Assembly: GCA_030630905.1 (NCBI GenBank)
Contig: DAOVMB010000221.1
Coordinates: forward strand, 1-5,284
Source: Sedimentisphaerales bacterium
GTDB taxonomy: Bacteria > Planctomycetota > Phycisphaerae > Sedimentisphaerales > Anaerobacaceae
Direction of reading: 5' to 3'
DNA: 5,284 bases
The notes under the pieces are model-generated. The model was not told the origin of the DNA and made no database searches. It was given only the letters and a program-made list of their open reading frames with translations. Made by a program: the position numbers and the translations under genes. This document shows, piece by piece, positions 1 to 4,660 of this stretch (position 1 is its first letter; each line of letters begins with the position of its first letter).

Positions 1-23
1 AGATAAACTATTTTCTTACACAT
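1..23 (-). CDS. Start of a gene leaving the window (probable secreted protein, 5' end only)
   Basis: Only seven full codons are visible (MCKKIVY, then an incomplete codon), reading leftwards off the window. The start is supported by a strong ribosome binding site, AAGGAGG at 30-36 on the minus strand, 6 nt before the ATG. A promoter and a long leader lie upstream. A short basic N-terminus (two lysines) running into hydrophobic residues fits the beginning of a signal peptide, and similar MCKK/MCRK starts are, from memory, common in secreted LamG-like proteins of Phycisphaerae. The right-hand edge of the window carries the tail of a protein of that kind on the same strand. The product itself cannot be identified from seven residues; the secretion idea is inference. 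Confidence 0.6.
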
Positions 24-240
24 AATAATCCTCCTTCATAAAAGTTAAGATTAACACAGTGGATACTAATTTGACGTCCACAAAATTTGGTCTTTACATG
101 CGGAGAACAACTCTTAACGATTTGCTTCCACCTCCTTTCTTCAATAAGCAAAATATGACCTGCTAATTGAAAAATCAAAATCTGAAATAAGCTGTAGAAT
201 TTTTACCTGCCGGGAGGCTAAAAAAACCACAAATGCCTCT
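24..240 (-). promoter_or_regulatory. Long structured 5' leader of the left-edge gene
   Basis: This gene-free stretch is the predicted untranslated leader. Read on the minus strand, GAGGC (235-239) can pair with GCCTC (214-218) across a 16-nt T-rich loop right at the predicted 5' end. The same CCTCC (213-217) is also complementary to GGAGG in either of the two Shine-Dalgarno sequences further down (131-135 and 30-34), so two exclusive pairings are possible. A further perfect 7-base inverted repeat, GTAGAAT/ATTCTAC (194-200 with 241-247), encloses the hairpin in DNA, but its upstream half overlaps the -10 box and may not be transcribed. I do not recognise a known riboswitch class. Regulation by this leader is inference from its length and complementarity. 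Confidence 0.35.
129..140 (-). promoter_or_regulatory. Extended Shine-Dalgarno-like sequence without an ATG
   Basis: The minus strand reads AGAAAGGAGGTG. This is complementary over 12 consecutive bases to the usual 3' end of bacterial 16S rRNA (CACCTCCTTTCT). No ATG, GTG or TTG starts a substantial frame at the right distance. Nine bases after AGGAGG there is an ATC (119-121) that opens a 37-codon frame ending in TAG at 8-10, inside the next gene. A GTG inside the motif itself gives only five codons. The site may be a ribosome standby or regulatory site, or the start of a leader peptide with a non-standard start codon. Confidence 0.4.
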
Positions 241-246
241 ATTCTA

Positions 247-276
247 CTTATACATTATCAGCCATATTCTTGTCAA
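247..276 (-). promoter_or_regulatory. Sigma70-type promoter for the left-edge gene
   Basis: On the minus strand there is a perfect -35 box TTGACA (271-276), an 18-nt spacer, and a -10 box TATAAG (247-252). Transcription would begin near 240 and proceed left, giving a leader of about 215 nt before the ATG at 23. The promoter lies just downstream of the end of the DUF72 gene, so the left-edge gene is probably transcribed separately. No experimental start site is available. Confidence 0.6.
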
Positions 277-294
277 GAAGAAAATCGGACGATT
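274..294 (-). terminator. Weak possible terminator after the DUF72 gene
   Basis: On the minus strand AATCG (290-294) and CGATT (283-287) form a short stem over a 2-nt loop (in practice a 4-bp stem with a 4-nt loop). It is followed by a pyrimidine-rich tail, TTCTTCTT. It starts about 11 nt after the DUF72 stop codon. The stem is short and AT-rich, and the tail overlaps the -35 box of the next promoter, so termination here would be inefficient at best. Confidence 0.25.
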
Positions 295-305
295 ATATAC
301 GCGAT

Positions 306-1172
306 TTATGCAGAGTTTTCGATTGTTTTTGAGGCTATAGATGCCAGTTTCGGATAAGTTTTCAAAAGACCGGCGGGCACAAGCTGATTTTCGCCGCTCA
401 CCAAAGCCTTCAATTCTATGGCGTTTGCAAGCTCGGCGCCTCGATAATGATTGTTGGTGATGACCGTCAAAAATTCAAAGGCCTTGATTAATTTCTCGAT
501 TCTTCCTTTTATCCCGGCAAGCTCATCGCCGTTGTAATAATAATCATAGGTCTCGTCCCTGCCGGCCTTGCTAAACCATTTGGCGCTATTTCTGCCGTGC
601 ATACGAAAATAGCCTGATCGCCCTACCGTGCATTGCTGCAAATTGAACGAGTTCCACGTAGTCGGATAGTCAAGGTTGCAGACCGAGACGCCAAGCTCCT
701 GCAGAAATTCCAGCGCCTCTTTTTCCTGCCATGATTTATGCCTGACCTCGACAGCCAGCTCGAACGCATCGCGGAAATTCTCTACTATTCCGCTCAAATG
801 CCGCCGGCCGTCCGGGCAATCCGCAAAATCGTACCGGAATTGAACCAGCAGATGCTTTAATTTTTCCGCCTCCAGAAATGGCTCGAAACCTTTATGAAAA
901 TACTTTACCATCCCGGCGTCAATTTTGCCTTTGTGTGTAAAATCCCGATGAAGCTTCGCCGTGAAGAAAAAATCTTTTTTCCTCGAAGTCCTCTCCAGCC
1001 ACGATTTCGTAGTCTTCTCAAACGGCGGCCGGTAAAACGTGCTGTTAATCTCGATGCAATCGACAAATCTGCTTACATATTCGAGCTGGTCAACTTTAGA
1101 ATCAGTATAAACAATCCCCTTCCAGTCCGGATACGACCAGCCCGCTATGCCTATGTAAACCTTACCCGCCAT
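306..1172 (-). CDS. DUF72 family protein (YecE-like)
   Basis: A 288-residue protein of the DUF72/YecE family, a soluble TIM-barrel-like family of unproven biochemical function. Family signatures are seen in order: IGIAGWSYPDWKG near residues 7-19, CIEINSTFYRPP at 39-50, an aromatic/basic FFFTAKLHRDFTH at 68-80, LLVQFRYDF at 108-116, the strongly conserved VEVRHKSW at 141-148, YFRMHGRN at 188-195, and ITNNHYRGAELANA at 238-251. Length is normal for the family (about 240-300). I chose the ATG at 1172 because GAGGA lies 5 nt before it. A GTG at 1196 in the same frame would add eight residues but has no such site. The gene is single, shares strand with umuDC, and faces the plus-strand cassette head to head. 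Family assignment is secure; function is not known. Confidence 0.93.
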   Translation of the reverse strand: MAGKVYIGIAGWSYPDWKGIVYTDSKVDQLEYVSRFVDCIEINSTFYRPPFEKTTKSWLERTSRKKDFFFTAKLHRDFTHKGKIDAGMVKYFHKGFEPFLEAEKLKHLLVQFRYDFADCPDGRRHLSGIVENFRDAFELAVEVRHKSWQEKEALEFLQELGVSVCNLDYPTTWNSFNLQQCTVGRSGYFRMHGRNSAKWFSKAGRDETYDYYYNGDELAGIKGRIEKLIKAFEFLTVITNNHYRGAELANAIELKALVSGENQLVPAGLLKTYPKLASIASKTIENSA

Positions 1173-1202
1173 ATATATCCTCGAATCCTTATGCACGCAA
1201 AA

Positions 1203-1223
1203 ACGATTATTGACATCAATCGT
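1203..1223. repeat. 21-bp inverted repeat upstream of the DUF72 gene
   Basis: ACGATT (1203-1208) and AATCGT (1218-1223) are perfect complements around a 9-base centre, which itself contains TTGACATCAA (an inverted TTGA/TCAA pair). It sits 31 bp upstream of the DUF72 start codon, where a repressor or activator site for that gene would be expected. No protein is known to bind it, and chance is possible in AT-rich DNA. Confidence 0.35.
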
Positions 1224-1404
1224 AGAGCAAAAGCCAAGCCCTCTTCTTGCTAATTATGTTATAACCATTAATAAACAATGACTCATCAATTAAATTATCT
1301 TAATAATTATCGACTTATCTATTGTTGAAACCGCTCTTTTATCGCATTTTTCTTCTCATCATGTCTATTTTACCCATCTCACATTCCTAAAATAGAGAAT
1401 TTGA

Positions 1405-1429
1405 TACAAGGGCAAATATTTCTCTTGTA
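1405..1429. promoter_or_regulatory. Candidate operator of the toxin-antitoxin operon
   Basis: TACAAG (1405-1410) and CTTGTA (1424-1429) form a perfect 6-bp inverted repeat with a 13-bp spacer, so arm centres are 19 bp apart, about two helical turns. The right arm covers the -35 box of the cassette promoter. A second inverted repeat, AGAGAA/TTCTCT (1394-1399 with 1420-1425), is nested with it. Type II toxin-antitoxin operons are usually repressed by their own antitoxin at such sites. The binding protein here is unknown, as the antitoxin shows no clear DNA-binding domain. Confidence 0.35.
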
Positions 1430-1453
1430 AAATTATCACTCGATTTACATAAT
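1425..1453 (+). promoter_or_regulatory. Probable promoter of the three-gene cassette
   Basis: TTGTAA (1425-1430) as -35, a 17-bp spacer, and CATAAT (1448-1453) as -10 make a reasonable sigma70-type promoter. Transcription would start near 1460, giving a leader of about 55 nt before the ATG at 1515. A second -10-like TACAAT at 1481-1486 lacks a good -35. Confidence 0.45.
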
Positions 1454-1514
1454 AAACCTATGACTACTAGCCGAATATGTTACAATTTCCGTTAAATAAT
1501 GAAAGTCGTATCAG

Positions 1515-2231
1515 ATGGAAATTCCAAATCCCCAAAGTAAGCAGAGTATTTATTTCAACATTAGCTATATAATTGCTAATGAATGGCCTTCCAATCCAAT
1601 GGAACGTTTGGATTTTCAAAAGCTCCTTGCGCAAAATCAACTGGATTTCCCACAAAGTCGCGCAGGATTGCGCGATTTCACGCTCGTTCGCACAGAACCA
1701 TCCCACTTATTAGTTAAAGTTGCTTCATTAGGCCCAAGAGTATCAAACCTTTCTTTAAGTTCCGAAAGACCTGTCCATACACTTGATTTCTTCGTCAAGG
1801 AAGCTGACACAGTATGTAGTTCTTTTCACGAAATTTGGCTAAAAAAACCAACTCAAATTATCCAATGCGGCGCAACAATTAGACATCTGTACAGCTGCGA
1901 AGAACATGCTTTTAAATACCTTTGGGAACATAGACTGGACCAAGATCCACAAGATTTCAGCTTTTTAGGCAAACGGCCTGTTCTCGGAGGTGGCTTACGC
2001 TTGATTATGCCGCCCATCAAAGAGCCGGATCCTATTCAGATCGAAATAAAAATCGAATCTTTCCTTCAAGAATCAAAGAAAATCTTCGTTGAAACCGTTT
2101 TTGTTTGGCCTCAACCAAGATTATTACCGAAAAACGATAAGTTTGATCCAGCAAATCGCTTGACAAAAGTAGAGAAATATGCTACAAGTAAGGTTTGGGA
2201 ATTTCTAACAAAACCTACAATACAGGAGTAA
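1515..2231 (+). CDS. Uncharacterised 238-residue protein, first gene of the toxin-antitoxin operon
   Basis: I do not recognise this protein with confidence. It is soluble, with no signal peptide or membrane segment, and mixed in charge. Its second half reads as beta strands around a glycine-rich GGGLRLIMP (158-166) and IQIEIKIESFLQ (174-185), followed by FVETVFVWPQPR and a helical tail near residues 217-232. The size and the alternation of strands and helices recall the sporadic TIGR04255 family (about 250 residues, function unknown), but I cannot align it by eye. The ATG at 1515 has only a weak upstream GAAAG. An internal Met29 is the alternative start, but it would remove a strand-like segment. 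Its stop lies 2 nt before the antitoxin-like gene, whose ribosome binding site is inside this gene, so the two are probably co-transcribed and perhaps translationally coupled. It could be a third component or regulator of the toxin system, or a passenger. Confidence 0.8.
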   Translation: MEIPNPQSKQSIYFNISYIIANEWPSNPMERLDFQKLLAQNQLDFPQSRAGLRDFTLVRTEPSHLLVKVASLGPRVSNLSLSSERPVHTLDFFVKEADTVCSSFHEIWLKKPTQIIQCGATIRHLYSCEEHAFKYLWEHRLDQDPQDFSFLGKRPVLGGGLRLIMPPIKEPDPIQIEIKIESFLQESKKIFVETVFVWPQPRLLPKNDKFDPANRLTKVEKYATSKVWEFLTKPTIQE

Positions 2232-2233
2232 AA

Positions 2234-2500
2234 ATGTATATAGGTGATATAGAAACAGAAACTTGGGGGCAACCGTCCATCTATGTTTACAAAATGAATA
2301 GCGATGGTAAAAATTTGTCTGCTGTCGTCCTTGACGACTACTACGGAGAACTTGCTTACAGTAACTGTCCCGTTAATGATATGGTTCCTCTTACACAGGA
2401 AGATATAGAAGACATCGCTTCATTCAAGCAAACTTTTAACGAACCCACAATATCGTGGAAGGATCTAAAACGGGAGCTCACTAAGGATGGCTTCCTATAA
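2234..2500 (+). CDS. Antitoxin-like small protein paired with a RelE-type toxin
   Basis: An 88-residue acidic protein. I chose the ATG at 2234 because AGGAG (2224-2228) lies 5 nt before it; the earlier in-frame ATG at 2195 lies inside the preceding gene. The C-terminal half, with PLTQEDIEDIASFKQ (52-66) and TISWKDLKRELTKDG (72-86), resembles the helical toxin-binding tail of RelB/ParD-type antitoxins, where an 'isweelkkel' ending is common. The N-terminal half (WGQPSIYVYKMNSDGKNLSAVVLDDYYGELAYSN is the region at 11-44) looks like beta strands, and I see no ribbon-helix-helix, AbrB or HTH motif. The gene overlaps the downstream toxin gene by 14 nt, the usual order and arrangement for an antitoxin. 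The role is inferred mainly from position and the C-terminal tail. Confidence 0.75.
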   Translation: MYIGDIETETWGQPSIYVYKMNSDGKNLSAVVLDDYYGELAYSNCPVNDMVPLTQEDIEDIASFKQTFNEPTISWKDLKRELTKDGFL

Positions 2501-2753
2501 TATTTTCTTCAAGAAATCCGCAAGCCGCCAACTCAGAAAACTTCCCCCTAATGTCATAAAAAGGATTGCTTCACGCATAGATGAGTTAGAGAATAATCCA
2601 TTCCCTTCTGGTTTTGAGCAGTTGAAAGTGCATAAGGATCCACCTATGTATAGAATACGGATTGGCAGGTACCGCATTCTTTATATTGTTGATCCTCCAA
2701 CCAAAACACTTACGATTTTCTCTATCGGTCACCGGCGTCACATTTACCGATGA
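2487..2753 (+). CDS. RelE/ParE-superfamily toxin (type II toxin-antitoxin)
   Basis: An 88-residue basic protein with the RelE fold sequence pattern. It opens with the first strand YNIFFKKSASRQLRKLP (4-20), then a helix pair up to 'ELENNPFPSG' (33-42), the strand core VHKDPPMYRIRIGRYRILY (48-66), and the ending GHRRHIYR (81-88). Lys47, Lys50, Arg61, Arg83 and Tyr87 are in positions where RelE-type mRNA interferases have catalytic basic residues and a C-terminal tyrosine, so ribosome-dependent mRNA cleavage is more likely than the gyrase poisoning of ParE. That choice is inference. The ATG at 2487 lies inside the antitoxin gene (14-nt overlap), with GGGAG at 2472-2476 as ribosome binding site. 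Length is typical and no residue seems lost, so it is probably functional. It is convergent with umuC, 40 nt away. Confidence 0.92.
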   Translation: MASYNIFFKKSASRQLRKLPPNVIKRIASRIDELENNPFPSGFEQLKVHKDPPMYRIRIGRYRILYIVDPPTKTLTIFSIGHRRHIYR

Positions 2754-2761
2754 CTATCCTT

Positions 2762-2788
2762 CAACAATAAACAACTTCTTCCAGAAGT
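2762..2788 (-). terminator. Possible terminator of the umuDC operon
   Basis: ACTTCT (2774-2779) and AGAAGT (2783-2788) form a perfect 6-bp stem with a 3-nt loop in the 40-nt gap between the convergent toxin and umuC genes. Read leftwards it is followed by TGTTTATTGTT, a moderately T-rich tail, so it fits best as the end of umuDC. It may also slow transcripts coming from the toxin operon, but no T-run follows on that side. Confidence 0.4.
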
Positions 2789-2793
2789 CGAGT

Positions 2794-4059
2794 CTACACC
2801 ACCTCGAGAAGCTCATCCCACTGGGTGGTATATCTTTTCGAGCGCTTGGCAAATTTGGTTCGCCAGGACTGGCCTATACCCTCGGCCGCCCATATTAACC
2901 GGCTGTCCGGCAGCTTTATGTTGACGGCGTCAACCGCCCGCATCAATCTTCTCGATTTTTGCCTGTCGGCGGCGTCAAATAAGTTGCCCTGCACTTTGCC
3001 TTCCGGCACAAGGTCGCCGAGAATAAGGCCGGCCTTGGCGTACAAAAAACCTTTTTTGTACAGCCGTTCTATCGCCCCGGCGGCGTAGTCTATCAGCTCG
3101 GGCGTATAATTCGTGGCGGTCGGAAAATTAACGCCGCGCGAATTAAAATATCTCTTCCGCGGGTCAACAAAACGGCTCGTCATCACAAAGACGGTCATCG
3201 CCCCGGCGGCCAGACCTTCGTCTCTGAGTTTCTCGCCCGCCCTTGAAGCATAACTCGCTATTGCCTCTTTAAGCTCTTCGACCGTCTCGACTTTTCTGCC
3301 GAACATTCGCGAGACGGTGATACCCTTTTTCGCCGGCGGCTGATCCTCTAATTCATAGCAACTGATGCCCCGTAATTCATAAACCGTCCTGACGCCGGTA
3401 ACGCCGAAACGCCGTCTCATCCATTCGGCATCCACCCCGCGAAGGGCGAGCGCCGTTTTAATCCCCTCTCTTTTCAATTTGATGCAGGTCTTTATGCCAA
3501 CCCCCCAGATGTTTTCTACGCCGGTCTGCGCCAGCGCCTCGTCGATACGGGCCTGCTCTGTAAGCTCGAACACGCCGGCCGCTTCGGGCGATCTCTTGGC
3601 AATTCTGTTGGCTATCTTCGCTAACGTCTTTGTTTCCGCGATGCCGACCGAAACGGGCATGCCGGTCCATTGCTTTACGGTCTGCCTGATTCTCCGGCCG
3701 TAATCCGTCAGATTATCGCCGAGGCCCGAAAGATTCAAAAACGCCTCGTCGATCGAATATACCTCGATCTCGGGCGTAAAATTGCAAAGCGTCTCCATCA
3801 CCCGGCGTGACATATCGGCATAAAGAGTATAGTTGGAAGAAAGCGCCACCAGGCCATGCTTGGCGTCAAAATCTTTGACCTTGAAAAACGCCACCCCCAT
3901 CCCTATACCGAGCCGTTTGGCCTCATTCGACCTCGACACAACACAGCCGTCATTGTTGGAAAGCACCACGACCGGCCTGCCTTCCAGAGACGGCTCGAAA
4001 ATCCGCTCGCAGGAAACGTAAAAATTATTACAATCAACAAGTGCGAATATATATTTCAT
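2794..4059 (-). CDS. umuC: UmuC, catalytic subunit of DNA polymerase V (Y-family)
   Basis: A 421-residue Y-family translesion DNA polymerase, which with cleaved UmuD copies damaged templates in an error-prone way. The palm motif LVDCNNFYVSCERIF (7-21) carries Asp9 and the probable steric-gate Tyr14. YSIDEAFL (101-108) gives Asp104 and Glu105, so the metal-binding triad is complete. VSVGIAETKTLAKIANRIAK (136-155) is the usual palm/fingers segment, and IWGVGIKTCIKLKREGIKTA (184-203) the helix-hairpin-helix of the thumb. A little-finger region follows. QGNLF (357-361) matches the sliding-clamp binding motif. The ending, with RYTTQWDELLEVV (409-421), is the DUF4113 tail of UmuC proteins. Length equals that of E. 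coli UmuC (422). It overlaps umuD by 4 nt (ATGA), implying coupled translation. Confidence 0.97.
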   Translation of the reverse strand: MKYIFALVDCNNFYVSCERIFEPSLEGRPVVVLSNNDGCVVSRSNEAKRLGIGMGVAFFKVKDFDAKHGLVALSSNYTLYADMSRRVMETLCNFTPEIEVYSIDEAFLNLSGLGDNLTDYGRRIRQTVKQWTGMPVSVGIAETKTLAKIANRIAKRSPEAAGVFELTEQARIDEALAQTGVENIWGVGIKTCIKLKREGIKTALALRGVDAEWMRRRFGVTGVRTVYELRGISCYELEDQPPAKKGITVSRMFGRKVETVEELKEAIASYASRAGEKLRDEGLAAGAMTVFVMTSRFVDPRKRYFNSRGVNFPTATNYTPELIDYAAGAIERLYKKGFLYAKAGLILGDLVPEGKVQGNLFDAADRQKSRRLMRAVDAVNIKLPDSRLIWAAEGIGQSWRTKFAKRSKRYTTQWDELLEVV

Positions 4060-4487
4060 AATGCGTGTATAACGTTAGTGACAACCCCCCAAACCTCGAA
4101 CTCCATCTGGTCGTTGATTTCTTGGCTCCGGTAGGCGTCGTTTTCCGCTACGAGTGTCAATTTATTCCTGCGTATGCGGATTCTCTTGACGGTAAGCTCG
4201 CCGTTGACGACGGCTATAATAACGTTCTTATCTCTTGGCTCGATGCTGCGGTCAACGACCAGCAGGTCCCCGTTGTGAATTCCAGCATTGAGCATCGAAT
4301 CGCCTGTCACCCTGACAAAGAACGTCGCCGCCGGATTCTTTATAAGGTGCCTGTTCAAATCAAGCTTTCCTTCCTCGTAATCGGCGGCCGGGGAAGGGAA
4401 TCCTGCCGGCACCGTCGCGATAAAAATCGGCTGCCGGCGTTTCGTCGACCGGTCCGGCTTATAAACTATCTCGACCTTCGTTTCCAT
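4056..4487 (-). CDS. umuD: UmuD, self-cleaving subunit of DNA polymerase V
   Basis: A 143-residue LexA/UmuD-type S24 peptidase. It self-cleaves on RecA filaments after DNA damage, and the resulting UmuD' dimer activates UmuC. VPAGFPSPAADYEEG (26-40) contains the cleavage site, here Ala28-Gly29 where E. coli UmuD has Cys-Gly. The catalytic Ser64 is in TGDSM (61-65) and Lys101 in LTVKR (98-102), the Ser-Lys pair being spaced as in E. coli (60/97). There is no N-terminal DNA-binding domain, which separates it from LexA. Length is normal (E. coli: 139). The ATG at 4487 is the only good start: an in-frame stop lies a few codons upstream, and an ATG at 4497 is out of frame and leads to a short frame. 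No Shine-Dalgarno sits at a normal distance, and the predicted transcript starts almost at the ATG. Confidence 0.96.
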   Translation of the reverse strand: METKVEIVYKPDRSTKRRQPIFIATVPAGFPSPAADYEEGKLDLNRHLIKNPAATFFVRVTGDSMLNAGIHNGDLLVVDRSIEPRDKNVIIAVVNGELTVKRIRIRRNKLTLVAENDAYRSQEINDQMEFEVWGVVTNVIHAL

Positions 4488-4494
4488 ACGCCAT

Positions 4495-4523
4495 ACTATA
4501 CACCTTTAGCCGCCCGGAATCAA
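4495..4523 (-). promoter_or_regulatory. Promoter of umuDC, giving a nearly leaderless mRNA
   Basis: On the minus strand TTGATT (4518-4523), a 17-nt spacer and TATAGT (4495-4500) make a good sigma70-type promoter. The -10 box ends only 7 nt before the umuD ATG, so transcription would start at or within one or two bases of the start codon. I looked for LexA operators of the CTGT-N8-ACAG and GAAC-N4-GTTC types in 4488-4570 and saw none, so SOS control, if present, would use another operator. Confidence 0.5.
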
Positions 4524-4564
4524 GAGCACTTATGCCAAATCCTTCGCCTTTGGGCCGAACCACC

Positions 4565-4602
4565 AAAAAGGGGCCTATGCCGAACTTATTAGCATAGGCC
4601 CC
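4565..4602 (-). terminator. Strong intrinsic terminator of the right-edge gene
   Basis: GGGGCCTATGC (4570-4580) and GCATAGGCCCC (4592-4602) form a perfect 11-bp stem with an 11-nt loop. Read leftwards it is followed by TTTTT (4565-4569). It lies 58 nt past the stop codon of the right-edge gene and insulates umuDC from that gene. Confidence 0.85.
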
Positions 4603-4603
4603 G

Positions 4604-4623
4604 CCCTTCGACTTCGCTCAGGG
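4604..4623. repeat. Probable dispersed 20-base repeat (CCCTTCGACTTCGCTCAGGG)
   Basis: The sequence CCCTTCGACTTCGCTCAGGG (on the other strand CCCTGAGCGAAGTCGAAGGG) lies directly beside the terminator stem. From memory this or near-identical sequences recur many times in intergenic DNA of diverse bacteria, but only one copy is in this window. The ends CCCT and AGGG are complementary, so it can form a small imperfect hairpin. An adjacent TGAAG/CTTCA pair (4624-4638) adds another weak stem. Confidence 0.5.
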
Positions 4624-4660
4624 TGAAGAAAGCCTTCATGCCGAGTGGAGACGAGGCACA

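Larger units (their letters stand above)
1173..1514. other. AT-rich divergent intergenic region
   Basis: This stretch separates the DUF72 gene (leftwards) from the three-gene cassette (rightwards), and I see no convincing gene in it. It holds the 21-bp inverted repeat at 1203-1223, an 8-bp palindrome GTTATAAC (1258-1265), an AT-only hairpin AATTAT/ATAATT (1293-1308), a pyrimidine-rich run around 1335-1380, and the promoter and inverted repeats before the cassette. I found no clear promoter for the DUF72 gene: a TTGATG at 1214-1219 on the minus strand could be a -35 box, but no good -10 follows. Confidence 0.6.

Noticed and set aside
21..44. Seven-codon upstream frame (ATG at 40) overlapping the left-edge gene start
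   Set aside because: It encodes MKEDYYV inside the ribosome binding site region and has no binding site of its own, so it is probably chance.
129..140. End of a 16S rRNA gene on the plus strand
   Set aside because: The 12 bases match the 16S tail, but the bases before them (GCTTC instead of GGATC) and all sequence upstream do not resemble 16S rRNA.
181..247. c-di-GMP (GEMM-I) or cobalamin riboswitch in the left leader
   Set aside because: Fragments such as GCCTCC and GGTGGAAGCAAATC look similar in places, but the defining helices and conserved loop bases of either class are missing.
894..1253. Open frame of 119 codons on the plus strand
   Set aside because: It lies antisense to the N-terminal half of the DUF72 gene, whose protein is clearly a family member. 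Its own translation is basic, without a recognisable motif or ribosome binding site.
2662..3088. Plus-strand frames over the toxin end and umuC 3' end
   Set aside because: They overlap real genes in other frames, have no good start sites, and their translations match nothing I recognise.
4488..4570. LexA operator before umuD
   Set aside because: Neither CTGT-N8-ACAG nor GAAC-N4-GTTC is present. Isolated GAAC sequences lack a partner at the right spacing.
4065..4592. Open frame of 175 codons on the plus strand
   Set aside because: It runs antisense over the whole of umuD and through the umuD promoter and terminator stem. UmuD has all catalytic residues, so this is a shadow frame.
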